64,000 nt of DNA from Comamonadaceae bacterium OS-4 (GTDB taxonomy: Bacteria; Pseudomonadota; Gammaproteobacteria; Burkholderiales; Burkholderiaceae_C): contig AP026970.1 of NCBI GenBank assembly GCA_027924025.1, forward strand, positions 1,572,501-1,636,500, in the 5' to 3' direction. A program made the translations under genes and the position numbers. Below, one piece after another: positions 1 to 9,631 of the stretch (positions are counted from its first letter, which is position 1; each line of letters starts with the position of its first letter). The notes under the pieces were generated by a model, which worked only from the letters and a program-made list of their open reading frames with translations, was not told the origin of the DNA and made no database searches.

Positions 1-48
1 CAGCGTGGTGTGCAGTGCGGGGTCGTCTTCGATCAAAAGAAGGTGCAT
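1..48 (-). CDS. Response regulator, N-terminal fragment (TctD-like), cut by window edge
   Basis: Only the first 16 codons lie in the window, read leftwards from an ATG at 48. They encode a start followed by the hydrophobic strand and acidic pair (LLLIEDD) that open a CheY-like receiver domain, where the acidic pair helps bind the magnesium ion. The gene diverges from tctC. Response regulators named TctD, which sense tricarboxylates together with a TctE kinase, commonly sit next to tctCBA, so this identity is inferred from context. The rest of the protein, including the phospho-acceptor Asp, is outside the window. Confidence 0.7.
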   Translation of the reverse strand, partial: MHLLLIEDDPALHTTL

Positions 49-104
49 GGTTTCGAAGAGGGTGCGGAGTTTACGGGTTTCCCCTAGGGTTTTTGGACAG
101 CCGA

Positions 105-132
105 TTGACAGCCACGGCCCGCATCATAGGGC
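105..132 (+). promoter_or_regulatory. Possible promoter of tctCBA
   Basis: A perfect -35 hexamer TTGACA lies at 105-110. The best -10 after a 16-base spacer is the weak TAGGGC at 127-132. A weak -10 would suit a promoter needing an activator such as the divergent response regulator. This is inference. Confidence 0.3.
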
Positions 133-158
133 TTGCAATCAACCATAGGAGACTCCCC

Positions 159-1124
159 ATGCGTCGCGATACCTTCCTCAAATCCATGGCCGTCATGGCC
201 GCAGCCGGTGCCTTGCCCCTGACAGCCCGTGCTGGCGCTAACGTGAAAATGATGATTCCTGCCAACCCCGGTGGCGGTTGGGACGGTACAGGCCGTGCCT
301 TGGGCAAAGCCTTGATTGATGCCAAATTGGCAGACACCGTGCAGTACGACAACAAGGGCGGGGCCGCCGGCGTGATCGGTCTGGCGCAGTTCGTGAACTC
401 TGCCAAGGGTGACCCGAATGCCTTGATGGTGATGGGTGCCGTGATGCTGGGCGGCATCATCACCGGAAAGCCTGCCATTTCCCTGGACAAGGCAACCCCT
501 ATTGCACGTTTGACTAGCGAATACAACGTATTCGTGGTGCCTGCAGATTCCCCCTTCAAGACCATGAAGGATGTGGTGGCCCAGATGCAAAAAGACCCCG
601 GCAGCGTGAAGTGGGGCGGTGGTTCCCGCGGATCCACCGAGCACATCTGCGCATCCATGCTGGCCACCAAGGTCAACGTGGACCCCAAGAAGGTGAACTA
701 TGTGGCCTTCCGTGGCGGCGGCGAAGCGACTGCTGCCATTCTGGGCGGCAACGTGTCGGTGGGCGGCAGCGGCTACAGCGAGTTTGCGGAATACATCACC
801 GCCGGCAAGATGCGCCCCATTGGTGTGACCTCTGAGAAGCGCCTGCCCGGACTGGCCAACGTACCGACCATGAAAGAGCAGGGCTACGACGTGGTTCTGG
901 GCAACTGGCGCGGTGTGTATGGGGCTCCCGGCATCACCGCTGAGCAACGCGCAGCCCTGACCGATTTGATCGTCAAGGTCAGCAAATCCAAGGGTTGGGC
1001 AGAGGCACTGGAAAAGAACGGCTGGACGCCTGCCGTGTTGACCGGCAAAGCATTTGATGACTTCGTCGACGCCGACTTCGCCAGCCTGCGCGGCATCATG
1101 CACTTGTCCGGAATGTTGTCATGA
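159..1124 (+). CDS. tctC: Tripartite tricarboxylate transporter substrate-binding protein (TctC/Bug family)
   Basis: This is the periplasmic solute receptor of a TTT transporter, a 321-residue protein. I start it at the ATG at 159 because AGGAG (147-151) sits at good spacing and the next residues form a signal peptide: a Met-Arg-Arg start, a hydrophobic stretch rich in Ala, then an Ala-rich cleavage region near residue 25 (TARA-GA). The mature start (VKMMIPANPGGGWD) is the Bug-family ligand loop, and the family's typical phrases recur (VPTMKEQGYDV, GAPGITAEQ). Its stop overlaps the tctB start (ATGA at 1121-1124), so translation is coupled. The ligand is probably a di- or tricarboxylate, but Bug receptors vary widely and the sequence does not settle it. 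Confidence 0.93.
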   Translation: MRRDTFLKSMAVMAAAGALPLTARAGANVKMMIPANPGGGWDGTGRALGKALIDAKLADTVQYDNKGGAAGVIGLAQFVNSAKGDPNALMVMGAVMLGGIITGKPAISLDKATPIARLTSEYNVFVVPADSPFKTMKDVVAQMQKDPGSVKWGGGSRGSTEHICASMLATKVNVDPKKVNYVAFRGGGEATAAILGGNVSVGGSGYSEFAEYITAGKMRPIGVTSEKRLPGLANVPTMKEQGYDVVLGNWRGVYGAPGITAEQRAALTDLIVKVSKSKGWAEALEKNGWTPAVLTGKAFDDFVDADFASLRGIMHLSGMLS

Positions 1125-1630
1125 CCCCAGCGCTGAAAGCGCGGCAGGAAGCTGCCGTTGCATTCGGCGTGCTGCTCCTGGCCCTCGGGCTGGGGGCAGG
1201 CGCCTGGATTATTCCTTCCGAGGCGGGTTACGCCGGCGTCGGCCCTGATTTTCTTCCGTGGGTAGTCTCGGTCGCTCTGTTACTGTGCGGGGCCTTCATG
1301 TTGTGGGAAGTACGTACCGGCGGTTTCCGTGACCTTGAAGAAGGCGATGATGGTGAGCAACCTTACTGGCCCGGCTTTGTCTGGATGTCGGTAGGTCTGC
1401 TGGTCAACGCTGCATTGATCACCACCATCGGTTTTATCTTCAGCTGTGCCTTGTGCTTTGTGTTGGCGGCGCGCGGCGCTCGTCTTTCGCAAGGGCAGGC
1501 GGTTGGCGGTAGCCGGACGTGGATATTGGATGCGGTAGTGGGCCTACTGATTGCAGCGCCGGTGTATTGGATGTTTACGAAGTTTTTGGCCATCGGCTTG
1601 CCGGGTCTGACTCAAAGCGGGTGGTTGTAA
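1121..1630 (+). CDS. tctB: Tripartite tricarboxylate transporter small membrane subunit TctB
   Basis: A 169-residue integral membrane protein with four hydrophobic segments (about residues 10-30, 45-63, 85-120 with a turn, and 135-160), the size and layout of TctB. This is the poorly conserved small subunit that works with TctA in the inner membrane. It overlaps tctC by four bases and its TAA stop shares a base with the ATG of tctA (TAATG at 1628-1632), so the three genes are one translationally coupled operon. The assignment rests on topology and position between tctC and tctA more than on sequence motifs. Confidence 0.88.
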   Translation: MTPALKARQEAAVAFGVLLLALGLGAGAWIIPSEAGYAGVGPDFLPWVVSVALLLCGAFMLWEVRTGGFRDLEEGDDGEQPYWPGFVWMSVGLLVNAALITTIGFIFSCALCFVLAARGARLSQGQAVGGSRTWILDAVVGLLIAAPVYWMFTKFLAIGLPGLTQSGWL

Positions 1631-3141
1631 TGGATATCTGGAATCAGCTCTTACAGGGCTTTGTCACGGCGGGCACGCCCATCAATCTACTGTGGGCCTT
1701 TGTGGGCTGCGCATTGGGCACCGCCGTCGGTGTGTTGCCCGGTATCGGACCCGCCACCGCAGTGGCCATGTTGTTGCCCATCACCACCAAGGTGGATGCC
1801 ACAGCCTCCATGATTTTCTTCGCCGGTATCTATTACGGCGCGATGTACGGGGGCTCGACCACGTCCATCCTGCTGAATACGCCCGGTGAAACGTCCAGCA
1901 TGGTTACGGCCATGGAGGGCAACAAGATGGCCAAGAGCGGGCGCGCGGGCGCTGCTTTAGCCACCTCGGCGATCGGATCGTTCTTCGCCGGAACGATTGC
2001 CACCATTGTGGTGACCTTGTTCGCCCCGGTCGTGGCCGAGTATGCGGTCAAGCTCGGCCCTCCCGAGTACTTCTGCTTGATGTTGCTGGCTTTCACCACC
2101 GTCAGCGCGGTGTTGGGTCAAAGTACCTTGCGTGGTTTGACGGCCTTGTTCATTGGCTTGGCGATTGGCCTCGTCGGCATGGACCAGATTACTGGACAGG
2201 CACGCTACACCGGCAATATGCCTGAGTTGCTCGACGGTATCGAAATCGTGCTGGTGGCGGTAGGCTTGTTTGCGGTTTCTGAAGCGCTGCACTTCGTTTT
2301 GTTCGAAGGCAAAGTGGTGGAAACAGAAAACAAGATGAGCCGCGTGAGCATGACGGCCAGCGACTGGAAGCGTTCGATTCCGGCTTGGATCCGTGGCACG
2401 GCCATCGGCGCACCGTTCGGTTGCATTCCCGCTGGCGGCACCGAGATCCCGACCTTCCTGAGCTATGCGACTGAAAAGAAGCTGGCCAAGGGCGACAACC
2501 TGGCCGAGTTCGGCACCAAGGGTGCCATCGAAGGTGTGGCCGGCCCCGAAGCTGCCAACAATGCCACGGTGACCACTGCCCTGATCCCATTGTTGACTTT
2601 GGGCATTCCGGTGTCCAATACCACCGCGGTGTTGTTGGGTGCGTTCCAGAACTACGGCATCCAGCCCGGCCCCCAGCTGTTCAGCAGCTCGTCGGCCCTG
2701 GTCTGGGCGTTGATTGCCTCGCTCTACATTGGCAACGTCATGTTGCTGGTGTTGAACCTGCCCATGGTGGGTTTGTGGGTGAAGCTGCTCAAAGTGCCCA
2801 AGGCCCAGCTGTATGCCGGCATTCTGATTTTCGCCACCGTGGGTACCTACGGCATGCGCCAGAGTGCGTTTGACCTTGTCTTGCTGTACGCCGTGGGCGT
2901 ACTGGGCTTGGTGATGCGCCGCTTCAGCTTCCCGACCGCTCCGGTGATTGTGGGCATGATCCTGGGCCCCTTGGCAGAGGCGCAGCTGCGCAACGCCATG
3001 TCCATCGGTGAAGGCAGTGCCATGATTTTCCTGCAGCGCCCCATGTCGGTGTTTTTGCTGCTGGTGGTGTTGACCGTGTTGGTGTTGCCACGCGTGCTCA
3101 AGCACTTTCAAGGAAAGGCCCAGCGCCTGGATTCGGTATAA
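1630..3141 (+). CDS. tctA: Tripartite tricarboxylate transporter large permease TctA
   Basis: The 503-residue channel subunit of the TTT transporter. The start is the ATG at 1630, which overlaps the tctB stop. An upstream in-frame extension lies wholly inside tctB and is rejected. The family signature is clear near the N-terminus (GVLPGIGPATAVAMLLP, then a GAMYGGSTTSILLNTPGE motif around residue 75) and again in the middle (AGGTEIPTFLSY, GPEAANNA), a repeat expected of the two-fold TctA architecture. About a dozen membrane segments are visible. It imports the ligand delivered by TctC using an ion gradient. The operon ends here, followed by a repeat remnant and a strong terminator. Confidence 0.95.
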   Translation: MDIWNQLLQGFVTAGTPINLLWAFVGCALGTAVGVLPGIGPATAVAMLLPITTKVDATASMIFFAGIYYGAMYGGSTTSILLNTPGETSSMVTAMEGNKMAKSGRAGAALATSAIGSFFAGTIATIVVTLFAPVVAEYAVKLGPPEYFCLMLLAFTTVSAVLGQSTLRGLTALFIGLAIGLVGMDQITGQARYTGNMPELLDGIEIVLVAVGLFAVSEALHFVLFEGKVVETENKMSRVSMTASDWKRSIPAWIRGTAIGAPFGCIPAGGTEIPTFLSYATEKKLAKGDNLAEFGTKGAIEGVAGPEAANNATVTTALIPLLTLGIPVSNTTAVLLGAFQNYGIQPGPQLFSSSSALVWALIASLYIGNVMLLVLNLPMVGLWVKLLKVPKAQLYAGILIFATVGTYGMRQSAFDLVLLYAVGVLGLVMRRFSFPTAPVIVGMILGPLAEAQLRNAMSIGEGSAMIFLQRPMSVFLLLVVLTVLVLPRVLKHFQGKAQRLDSV

Positions 3142-3196
3142 AAAAGAGCGATAGACCGCATCCAGTATGCGGGTGTAGCTATCTTTTCAGTAGCAA
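3142..3196. repeat. Dispersed Comamonadaceae-type palindromic repeat, degenerate copy
   Basis: Immediately after the tctA stop lies an A-run, a GCAT..ATGC inverted repeat and GTAGCTATCTTTTC. The order (A-run, central palindrome, TAGCTAT, T/AT-rich tail) matches the better copies at 55080-55138 and 57471-57535. The copy is degenerate and I assign it by layout. Confidence 0.45.
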
Positions 3197-3227
3197 AAAA
3201 AGGGGCGCTTAGGCGCCCCTTTTTTTG
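3194..3227 (+). terminator. Rho-independent terminator after tctCBA
   Basis: A perfect 8-bp GC-rich stem, AGGGGCGC/GCGCCCCT (3201-3220) with a TTAG loop, is preceded by an A-run and followed by a T-run. The A/T flanks pair too, so it may work in both directions. Confidence 0.92.
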
Positions 3228-3252
3228 TTGCGGCGGATGCTAATCTTCTCGT

Positions 3253-4020
3253 ATGGCTAATTCAGTGATTTCATGGGTGCTGCGGCTGGTTCAGGGTCTG
3301 GGTTTTCTGAGTCTCGGTTTGCACCCTTCGGCGCAAGCGGACACCGCGTTGGTGGCCGTGGCTGCCAATTTTTCCGGAACGGCGCAAACCATTGCCAGCG
3401 ACTTCAAGCGGGTGAGCGGGCATACCGTGACCCTGGTGCCGGGGGCCACCGGCAAGCTATACGCCCAGATCAAGAACGGCGCGCCATACCAAGTGCTTTT
3501 ATCCGCCGATGACGAAACGCCTTCTCGCCTGGTGCTGGAGGGTGCGGCCGTAGCGGCGAGCCAATTCACCTATGCCACCGGCCGATTGGTTTTATGGAGT
3601 CCACAGCCCGGTGTAGTGGACGCGCAGGGCGCGGTGCTTGGCGCTGCTGGTTTGCGGGTGGCCATGGCCGACCCCAAAACCGCGCCCTATGGCGCTGCCG
3701 CCATGCAGGTGATGCAGCAGAGGGGGGTGTGGCAAGGCTTGCAAGGACGGCTGATTCAGGGTGAAAGCATCGCCCAGACCTACCAATTTGTCGCAAGTGG
3801 TAACGCGCCCATGGGGTTTGTCGCGCTGTCTCAGGTGATGCGAGATGGGCGTTTGGTGGAGGGCTCCGCGTGGCAGGTTCCTGCCCACTTGCACCAGGCT
3901 TTGCGGCAGGATGCGGTGCTCCTTAATGCCGGGCAAGGCCAGGTAGCGGCCCTGGCTTTTTTGGCCTATCTGCGCACTGAGCCTGCCCGCCGGATGATGC
4001 GCGCGGTGGGCTATGAGTAG
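3253..4020 (+). CDS. modA: Molybdate ABC transporter periplasmic binding protein ModA
   Basis: A 255-residue protein. It opens with a hydrophobic signal peptide ending near AQA-D at residue 29, then AVAANFSGTAQ, the typical ModA ligand loop, followed by VPGATGKLYAQI and the LLSADDETP segment that carries oxyanion-binding residues. Further ModA signatures are MADPKTAPYGAAA and a QTYQFVASGNAPMGFVALSQ stretch. It captures molybdate or tungstate for ModBC. Its stop overlaps the modB start by eight bases. No clear Shine-Dalgarno is visible before the ATG at 3253, and no Mo-responsive RNA structure fits in the short leader after the tct terminator. Confidence 0.95.
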   Translation: MANSVISWVLRLVQGLGFLSLGLHPSAQADTALVAVAANFSGTAQTIASDFKRVSGHTVTLVPGATGKLYAQIKNGAPYQVLLSADDETPSRLVLEGAAVAASQFTYATGRLVLWSPQPGVVDAQGAVLGAAGLRVAMADPKTAPYGAAAMQVMQQRGVWQGLQGRLIQGESIAQTYQFVASGNAPMGFVALSQVMRDGRLVEGSAWQVPAHLHQALRQDAVLLNAGQGQVAALAFLAYLRTEPARRMMRAVGYE

Positions 4021-4723
4021 CAGCTTGTCCGTGGTTGCGCTTCCGCTGTCTGCGAACGATTTTTCGGCCATCCGGCTCACTTTGGAGCTGGCCAGTGTCA
4101 CCACGCTTGTGTTGCTGTGTGTGGCTACCCCGTTGGCCTGGTGGCTGGCCCGGTCCGGCTCTTGGTGGAGTCGCGCCGTGGGTGCCCTGGTGGCCATGCC
4201 CTTGGTGTTGCCGCCCACCGTGTTGGGTTTTTACCTGTTGGTGAGCTTAGGGCCACAGGGGTGGGGTGGTCAGTTCACCCAGTGGTTGGGTATCGGTTTG
4301 CTGCCATTCACTTTTGCGGGACTGGTGCTGGGCTCGGTGATTTACTCCCTGCCGTTTGCGGTGCAGCCATTGCAGAATGCGTTTGAGAGCCTAGGGCCGC
4401 GCCCTCTGGAGGTCGCTGCCACACTGCGGGCCTCTCCTTGGGATACCTTCTGGCATGTGGTCCTGCCGCTGTGCCGCCCCGGTGTGGTGAGTGCTGCTGT
4501 GCTGAGCTTTGCCCACACGGTGGGCGAGTTTGGTGTGGTACTGATGCTGGGGGGCAATATCCCCGAGAGCACCCGGGTGGTGTCTACCCAAATTTATGGC
4601 CATGTGGAAGCACTGGAATACACCCAGGCGCACTGGTTGTCGGGGGGCATGGTGCTGTTTTCTTTTGTGGTGTTGCTCGCGCTGGGGTGGCTCAACCCGC
4701 GTGGTAGCCGTTTGCGGACTTGA
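4013..4723 (+). CDS. modB: Molybdate ABC transporter permease ModB
   Basis: A 236-residue inner-membrane permease with about five or six hydrophobic helices. The cytoplasmic EAA-type loop that contacts ModC is seen around residues 130-150 (the EVAATLRASPWDTFWHVVLP region), followed by SFAHTVGEFGVVLMLGGNIPE, a characteristic ModB phrase. It overlaps modA by eight bases and its TGA is immediately followed by the modC ATG, so modABC are coupled. Confidence 0.95.
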   Translation: MSSSLSVVALPLSANDFSAIRLTLELASVTTLVLLCVATPLAWWLARSGSWWSRAVGALVAMPLVLPPTVLGFYLLVSLGPQGWGGQFTQWLGIGLLPFTFAGLVLGSVIYSLPFAVQPLQNAFESLGPRPLEVAATLRASPWDTFWHVVLPLCRPGVVSAAVLSFAHTVGEFGVVLMLGGNIPESTRVVSTQIYGHVEALEYTQAHWLSGGMVLFSFVVLLALGWLNPRGSRLRT

Positions 4724-5827
<1,104 letters not shown>

Positions 5828-5831
5828 CGCA

Positions 5832-5872
5832 AACGGGTTGCAAATACTTGCAAATTTCACCCGTTCGGGTGA
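5832..5872 (+). other. Two mutually exclusive hairpins between modC and the GGDEF gene
   Basis: AACGGGT (5832-5838) can pair with ACCCGTT (5859-5865), while TCACCC (5857-5862) can pair with GGGTGA (5867-5872). The two share bases, so only one can form at a time. Between the arms is a tandem TTGCAAAT-like repeat. There is no T-run, so this is not a standard terminator. A regulatory role is speculative. Confidence 0.3.
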
Positions 5873-5909
5873 TGACAGCGCCGGTGCGTCCGCCTAACCT
5901 GTGGGGTTG

Positions 5910-7565
5910 ATGACTTGTCTCTCCCCCATGCCTGACGCGCCGTTTTTGTCCTCCGAGCCGACCCATGTCACCCTGCTGTTCCAAGCGCAGGCGGCCTTGA
6001 CGCGCGGCGACGTGGACTACAGCCAAACGCTCTCCAAAAGCGCGCTGCTGCACGCTCAGCGGCATCACGATGCTGCAGGCCAGGCCCGCGCCCTGTTGTA
6101 CCTCGCGCAGGGAGACCGTCAGCTATCGCATCTGCGCCGTGCCCGCGAGACGGCGGAGCGCGCCGCCCAGATGTTCCAAACGCATGGGGACGCCGCTGGC
6201 GAGGCCGAGGCCCTGACCACCCTGGCCCATGTGCTGAGCCTGATGGGTCACAGCGCCGATGGCCTGGAGGCCGCCATGCTGGCCTTGAAACTCAGCCAGT
6301 CTGGCCCGGCCAGTCATCCGCTGGCAGAGGCCATGGCCTGCAATTACCTCGGGGTTGCCTATGCATGCAGCCAGAGTTTTGACAATGCGGCCGAATTGCT
6401 GGAGCGCTCGGTACGCATGTTCGAAGCCCAGGGCCTGTGGGCTGAATCCTGCTTACCCCGCTACCACCAGCGGTATGCCGAAATGCACCGCTGTTTTCTG
6501 GACCGGTATTACCACGGCACTTTTTTGTCGCTGGACCGGTTGACGCAGATTGCTGCGCTCCCCGAACAAGTCACCTCGCAGCCCGGGAGTGTGCGTTCTT
6601 TGCTCTGCCCTTATCGCAAAACCCGCGCGCTGCTGGACCTGACACACGCATTTGAGCTGTGCTGGCAGGGTGATCTGGACGAGGCCAGCCGCAGGGCAGA
6701 CACGATTTCGGCCAGCGTGGCCAAGGGCATGCGCCAGCCGGCGGTGATCTTGCTGGAGATGTGGCTGAGGACCGAAATTGCATGGGCCGCTGAAGATTGG
6801 TTGTCCGCCGAAGCCCATGCCCAGCGCTTGCTGCAATCTGCCGCGCGGGCTGAAAACGAGCACTTGCGGGCCACTGCGTATTTGTTGCTGATCCAGATTT
6901 ACTCTGCCCAGGGCAAAGACCTCCAGGCACAAGCCCAGCAACGGCTCTGGAAAATGCAGGAAATGCACCTTCGCAAAGAGGCCTTGCACAGTCGCGAAGA
7001 GCGTGTGGAATGGCAAATGCGGGTGCGTGCAGACCGCCAAGCCAGCCGTCATTTGGAAGAAAGAACACGCCATTTGGAGCGCTTGGCCATGCAAGATGCC
7101 CTGACCGGCCTGCACAACCGCCGGTACCTGGAGCACATTGTGCCGGCCTTGCTGAATGATGCCGCCGAGCGCCAGCGTGCCCCTGCCTTGGTGTTTGTCG
7201 ATATCGACCATTTCAAGCAAATCAACGATCGCTTTTCCCATTTGGTTGGTGACGAAGTGCTCAGGACCGTGGGGCGGATTCTGAGTGGTTTTGTGCGGGA
7301 AGGCGATGTGTCCGTCCGCCTTGGGGGCGATGAGTTTGTGGTCCTCTTCAGCCACGTCGAGGCCCAGAGCAGCACCTCGGTGGTCGCGCGTATCCACAAA
7401 GCGGTGAACGAATTTGACTGGCACAGTGTGCACCCGGGTCTGAGTGTTTCAGCCAGCGCCGGACTTGCGCTGGCGGACAGCCAAGACACACTCGCCAGTT
7501 GGCTCCACCGCTGCGATCTGCAGATGTACGTCGAGAAAGACTCCCGCTATCAAGACCTCGCTTGA
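5910..7565 (+). CDS. TPR-repeat diguanylate cyclase (GGDEF domain)
   Basis: A soluble protein of about 551 residues. Residues about 30-390 are helical tetratricopeptide-like repeats rich in Ala and Leu, with no membrane segment or signal peptide. A short charged linker (residues about 355-395) leads into a GGDEF domain that begins near DALTGLHNRRYLE. The active-site GGDEF (residues 472-476) is intact, and an RxxD inhibitory site (REGD) lies exactly five residues upstream, so it should make cyclic di-GMP and be product-inhibited. The TPR part probably senses a partner protein or peptide. Start choice is uncertain: GTG 5901, ATG 5910 and ATG 5928 are all possible and only weak G-rich sequence precedes them. 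Confidence 0.88.
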   Translation: MTCLSPMPDAPFLSSEPTHVTLLFQAQAALTRGDVDYSQTLSKSALLHAQRHHDAAGQARALLYLAQGDRQLSHLRRARETAERAAQMFQTHGDAAGEAEALTTLAHVLSLMGHSADGLEAAMLALKLSQSGPASHPLAEAMACNYLGVAYACSQSFDNAAELLERSVRMFEAQGLWAESCLPRYHQRYAEMHRCFLDRYYHGTFLSLDRLTQIAALPEQVTSQPGSVRSLLCPYRKTRALLDLTHAFELCWQGDLDEASRRADTISASVAKGMRQPAVILLEMWLRTEIAWAAEDWLSAEAHAQRLLQSAARAENEHLRATAYLLLIQIYSAQGKDLQAQAQQRLWKMQEMHLRKEALHSREERVEWQMRVRADRQASRHLEERTRHLERLAMQDALTGLHNRRYLEHIVPALLNDAAERQRAPALVFVDIDHFKQINDRFSHLVGDEVLRTVGRILSGFVREGDVSVRLGGDEFVVLFSHVEAQSSTSVVARIHKAVNEFDWHSVHPGLSVSASAGLALADSQDTLASWLHRCDLQMYVEKDSRYQDLA

Positions 7566-7586
7566 GGTGCGGCGGCACGCGTTGGT

Positions 7587-8228
7587 CTAGCTTTTGGCAG
7601 CCGCCATCAGTGCCGCGAAGCCCACGAAAACGCCGCCAGTCAGGCGGTTAAAAGCGCGCATCACCGTGGCACGGCGCAGGTAGGTCGCGAGCTGCTTTCC
7701 ACTGGCGGCATACACAAAGTACCAAGCGACTTCGACGACCGCAAAAGTACCCAGAAGAATCGCGAACTGGGTGAGTTGCGCCGCTTCAGGGTTCAGAAAT
7801 TGGGGGAAGAAAGCTGCCGCAAACAAAATGGCTTTGGGGTTGCTGGCCGCCACCAATGCGCCCTGGCGGTAATGGCTCCAGAGGCTGGTGCCTGCGCTGA
7901 CTGCCGGGGTTGTGGAGTCGTTTGCGGTGTCTTCCGCATCCTTTACCGGCGAGCGCCAGCATTGCACGCCCAGGTAGGCCAGATAAGCCGCACCAGCCAA
8001 ACGCAGTGTGTCAAACACGGCCGGGAATGCCTGCAACAGCGCACCCAAGCCTGCGGCAGAGAGCCCCAGCATCAACATCAAAGAGGTCATGCATCCAGCC
8101 ATGTTGACAATGGCTGCGCGCATGCCTTCACGGGCGCTGGTGCTCATGACCAACAGCATATTCGGGCCGGGCGTGCCCGACACCACAAACGTCATCATGA
8201 CAAACAACCACCAGGTGTGAAGCGACAT
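7587..8228 (-). CDS. LysE/RhtB-family amino-acid exporter
   Basis: A 213-residue membrane protein with about six hydrophobic segments. The conserved family motif GTPGPNMLLV lies near residue 20 and marks the RhtB/LysE family, which exports amino acids or their lactones. GALVAASNPKAILFAAAFFPQF around residue 115 is also typical. I chose ATG 8228; a TTG at 8246 would overlap the slyX stop. The substrate cannot be told from sequence. Confidence 0.88.
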   Translation of the reverse strand: MSLHTWWLFVMMTFVVSGTPGPNMLLVMSTSAREGMRAAIVNMAGCMTSLMLMLGLSAAGLGALLQAFPAVFDTLRLAGAAYLAYLGVQCWRSPVKDAEDTANDSTTPAVSAGTSLWSHYRQGALVAASNPKAILFAAAFFPQFLNPEAAQLTQFAILLGTFAVVEVAWYFVYAASGKQLATYLRRATVMRAFNRLTGGVFVGFAALMAAAKS

Positions 8229-8242
8229 ATCAGTTTCCAGAG

Positions 8243-8473
8243 TCAATAGTGGGGGGGCAGATCGTCACGCAGATTCCGCGCAACACCGGCATCCGGCGTT
8301 TGCTGCTTGAGGTGGGTCACCTCCCGGATCAACAGCTCGATTTGCGCTTGTTGGCGAATGATGATGCTGTCGAGCTGGTCCACCGTGTCTTCAAGGTAGC
8401 TGGCCTTGATCTCCAGATCATGGAGGCGTTGTTCATTAAGGGCGTTCATTTCCATGGATGTATTGGACACCAT
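8243..8473 (-). CDS. slyX: SlyX family coiled-coil protein
   Basis: A 76-residue protein that is almost entirely a charged heptad-type coiled coil (LEIKASYLEDTVDQLDSIII, then QQAQIELLIREVTHLKQQ), ending in the family's proline-rich tail DDLPPHY. SlyX proteins have no established biochemical role. Three in-frame ATGs (8473, 8455, 8449) are possible starts and no strong Shine-Dalgarno decides between them. It sits between hemH and the exporter on the same strand. Confidence 0.85.
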   Translation of the reverse strand: MVSNTSMEMNALNEQRLHDLEIKASYLEDTVDQLDSIIIRQQAQIELLIREVTHLKQQTPDAGVARNLRDDLPPHY

Positions 8474-8500
8474 GCGGCGCCGCTTACCGCGGCTGAACCC

Positions 8501-9604
8501 TCATTGTTTCGCGCCCAGTGCCAGCGCAGCGGCGCGCGAGACCTGTTGGGCCTCGGTGTCGGGGGCTTCTTGGGTCCGCCAGCCGCTGAGGTGGGTTTCG
8601 GTGAGCTGGCAGAGTGCGGTAATCCACTCGGGGTCGTCGTTCAGGCACGGGATGTAGTGAAACTCTTTGCCGCCTGCATGCAAAAACGCTTCGCGGGCTT
8701 CCATGTTGATTTCCTCGAGGGTTTCCAGGCAATCGCTGGTGAAGCCGGGGCAGATCACATCTACCCGCTCCACACCGGCCTTGCCCATGTCAATCAGGGT
8801 GGGCTCGGTGTAGGGCTCCAGCCATTTTGCACGCCCCAACCGGGACTGGAAAGTCACTTTGAACTGGTCTTTGGACAGGCCCAAAGCTTCGGACAGCAGC
8901 CGTGCGGTCTTGAAACACTCGCAGTGGTAAATGTCGCCCAGGTGCAGGGTGCGCTCAGGCACGCCATGAAAACTCATCACCAGCTTGTCAGGCCGGCCAT
9001 TGGCACGCCAGTAGCGCTGCACGCTGGCAGCCAGCGCGGCGATATAGCCGCTATGGTCGTGGTAGTGGTTCACAAAACGCAGCTCAGGAATCGAGCGGGT
9101 TTTCGAGGCCCAGGCGTAGACCGCATCAAACACACTGGCAGTCGTAGTGGCACTGTATTGCGGGTAGGCCGGCACGATCAGGACGCGGGTTACCCCGTCT
9201 GTCTTGAGGGCGGTGAGCTGGGAGGCAATATGGGTGCTGCCATAGCGCATGGCCCACGCCACCTTGACGTGGTGGTTACGCTGGCCCAGCCAGCCCTGCA
9301 GCATTTTGGCCTGCCGCTCGGTCCATACCTTGAGCGGCGAGCCCTCAGGCGTCCAGATGCTGGCGTACTTGGCGGCCGACTTGGCCGGCCGGAAACGCAG
9401 GATGATGCCGTGCAGGATCAACAGCCACAGCAGCCGTGGAATCTCGACCACGCGGTGGTCACTCAAAAACTCGGCGAGATAGCGGCGCACAGCCGGGGTG
9501 GTGGGTTCATCCGGCGTACCCAAGTTGCACAACAGCACGGCAGTGCGTGCGGGTTGACCGTGGGTGTAGGAGGGCTCGGGAGCAAAGGGGGAGGGGAGTG
9601 CCAT
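8501..9604 (-). CDS. hemH: Ferrochelatase HemH
   Basis: A 367-residue ferrochelatase, which inserts ferrous iron into protoporphyrin IX as the last step of haem synthesis. The N-terminal [13 protein letters not shown] is the class signature, and [11 protein letters not shown] carries the conserved metal-path His. [15 protein letters not shown] and the C-terminal [10 protein letters not shown] complete the set. It follows a small HTH gene by 27 bases on the same strand, and slyX follows it by 27 bases, so the three may be co-transcribed. Confidence 0.95.
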   Translation of the reverse strand: MALPSPFAPEPSYTHGQPARTAVLLCNLGTPDEPTTPAVRRYLAEFLSDHRVVEIPRLLWLLILHGIILRFRPAKSAAKYASIWTPEGSPLKVWTERQAKMLQGWLGQRNHHVKVAWAMRYGSTHIASQLTALKTDGVTRVLIVPAYPQYSATTTASVFDAVYAWASKTRSIPELRFVNHYHDHSGYIAALAASVQRYWRANGRPDKLVMSFHGVPERTLHLGDIYHCECFKTARLLSEALGLSKDQFKVTFQSRLGRAKWLEPYTEPTLIDMGKAGVERVDVICPGFTSDCLETLEEINMEAREAFLHAGGKEFHYIPCLNDDPEWITALCQLTETHLSGWRTQEAPDTEAQQVSRAAALALGAKQ

Positions 9605-9631
9605 GGGGGGAATGTGGGGTCGCGGTGAGAG

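Noticed and set aside
84..1103. Long minus-strand open frame opposite tctC
   Set aside because: His/Gly-rich shadow of the tctC codons. The plus frame has a Shine-Dalgarno, signal peptide and family motifs.
8249..9628. 459-codon plus-strand open frame opposite hemH
   Set aside because: Antisense to hemH and slyX, with no recognisable motifs. Ferrochelatase signatures on the minus strand are decisive.
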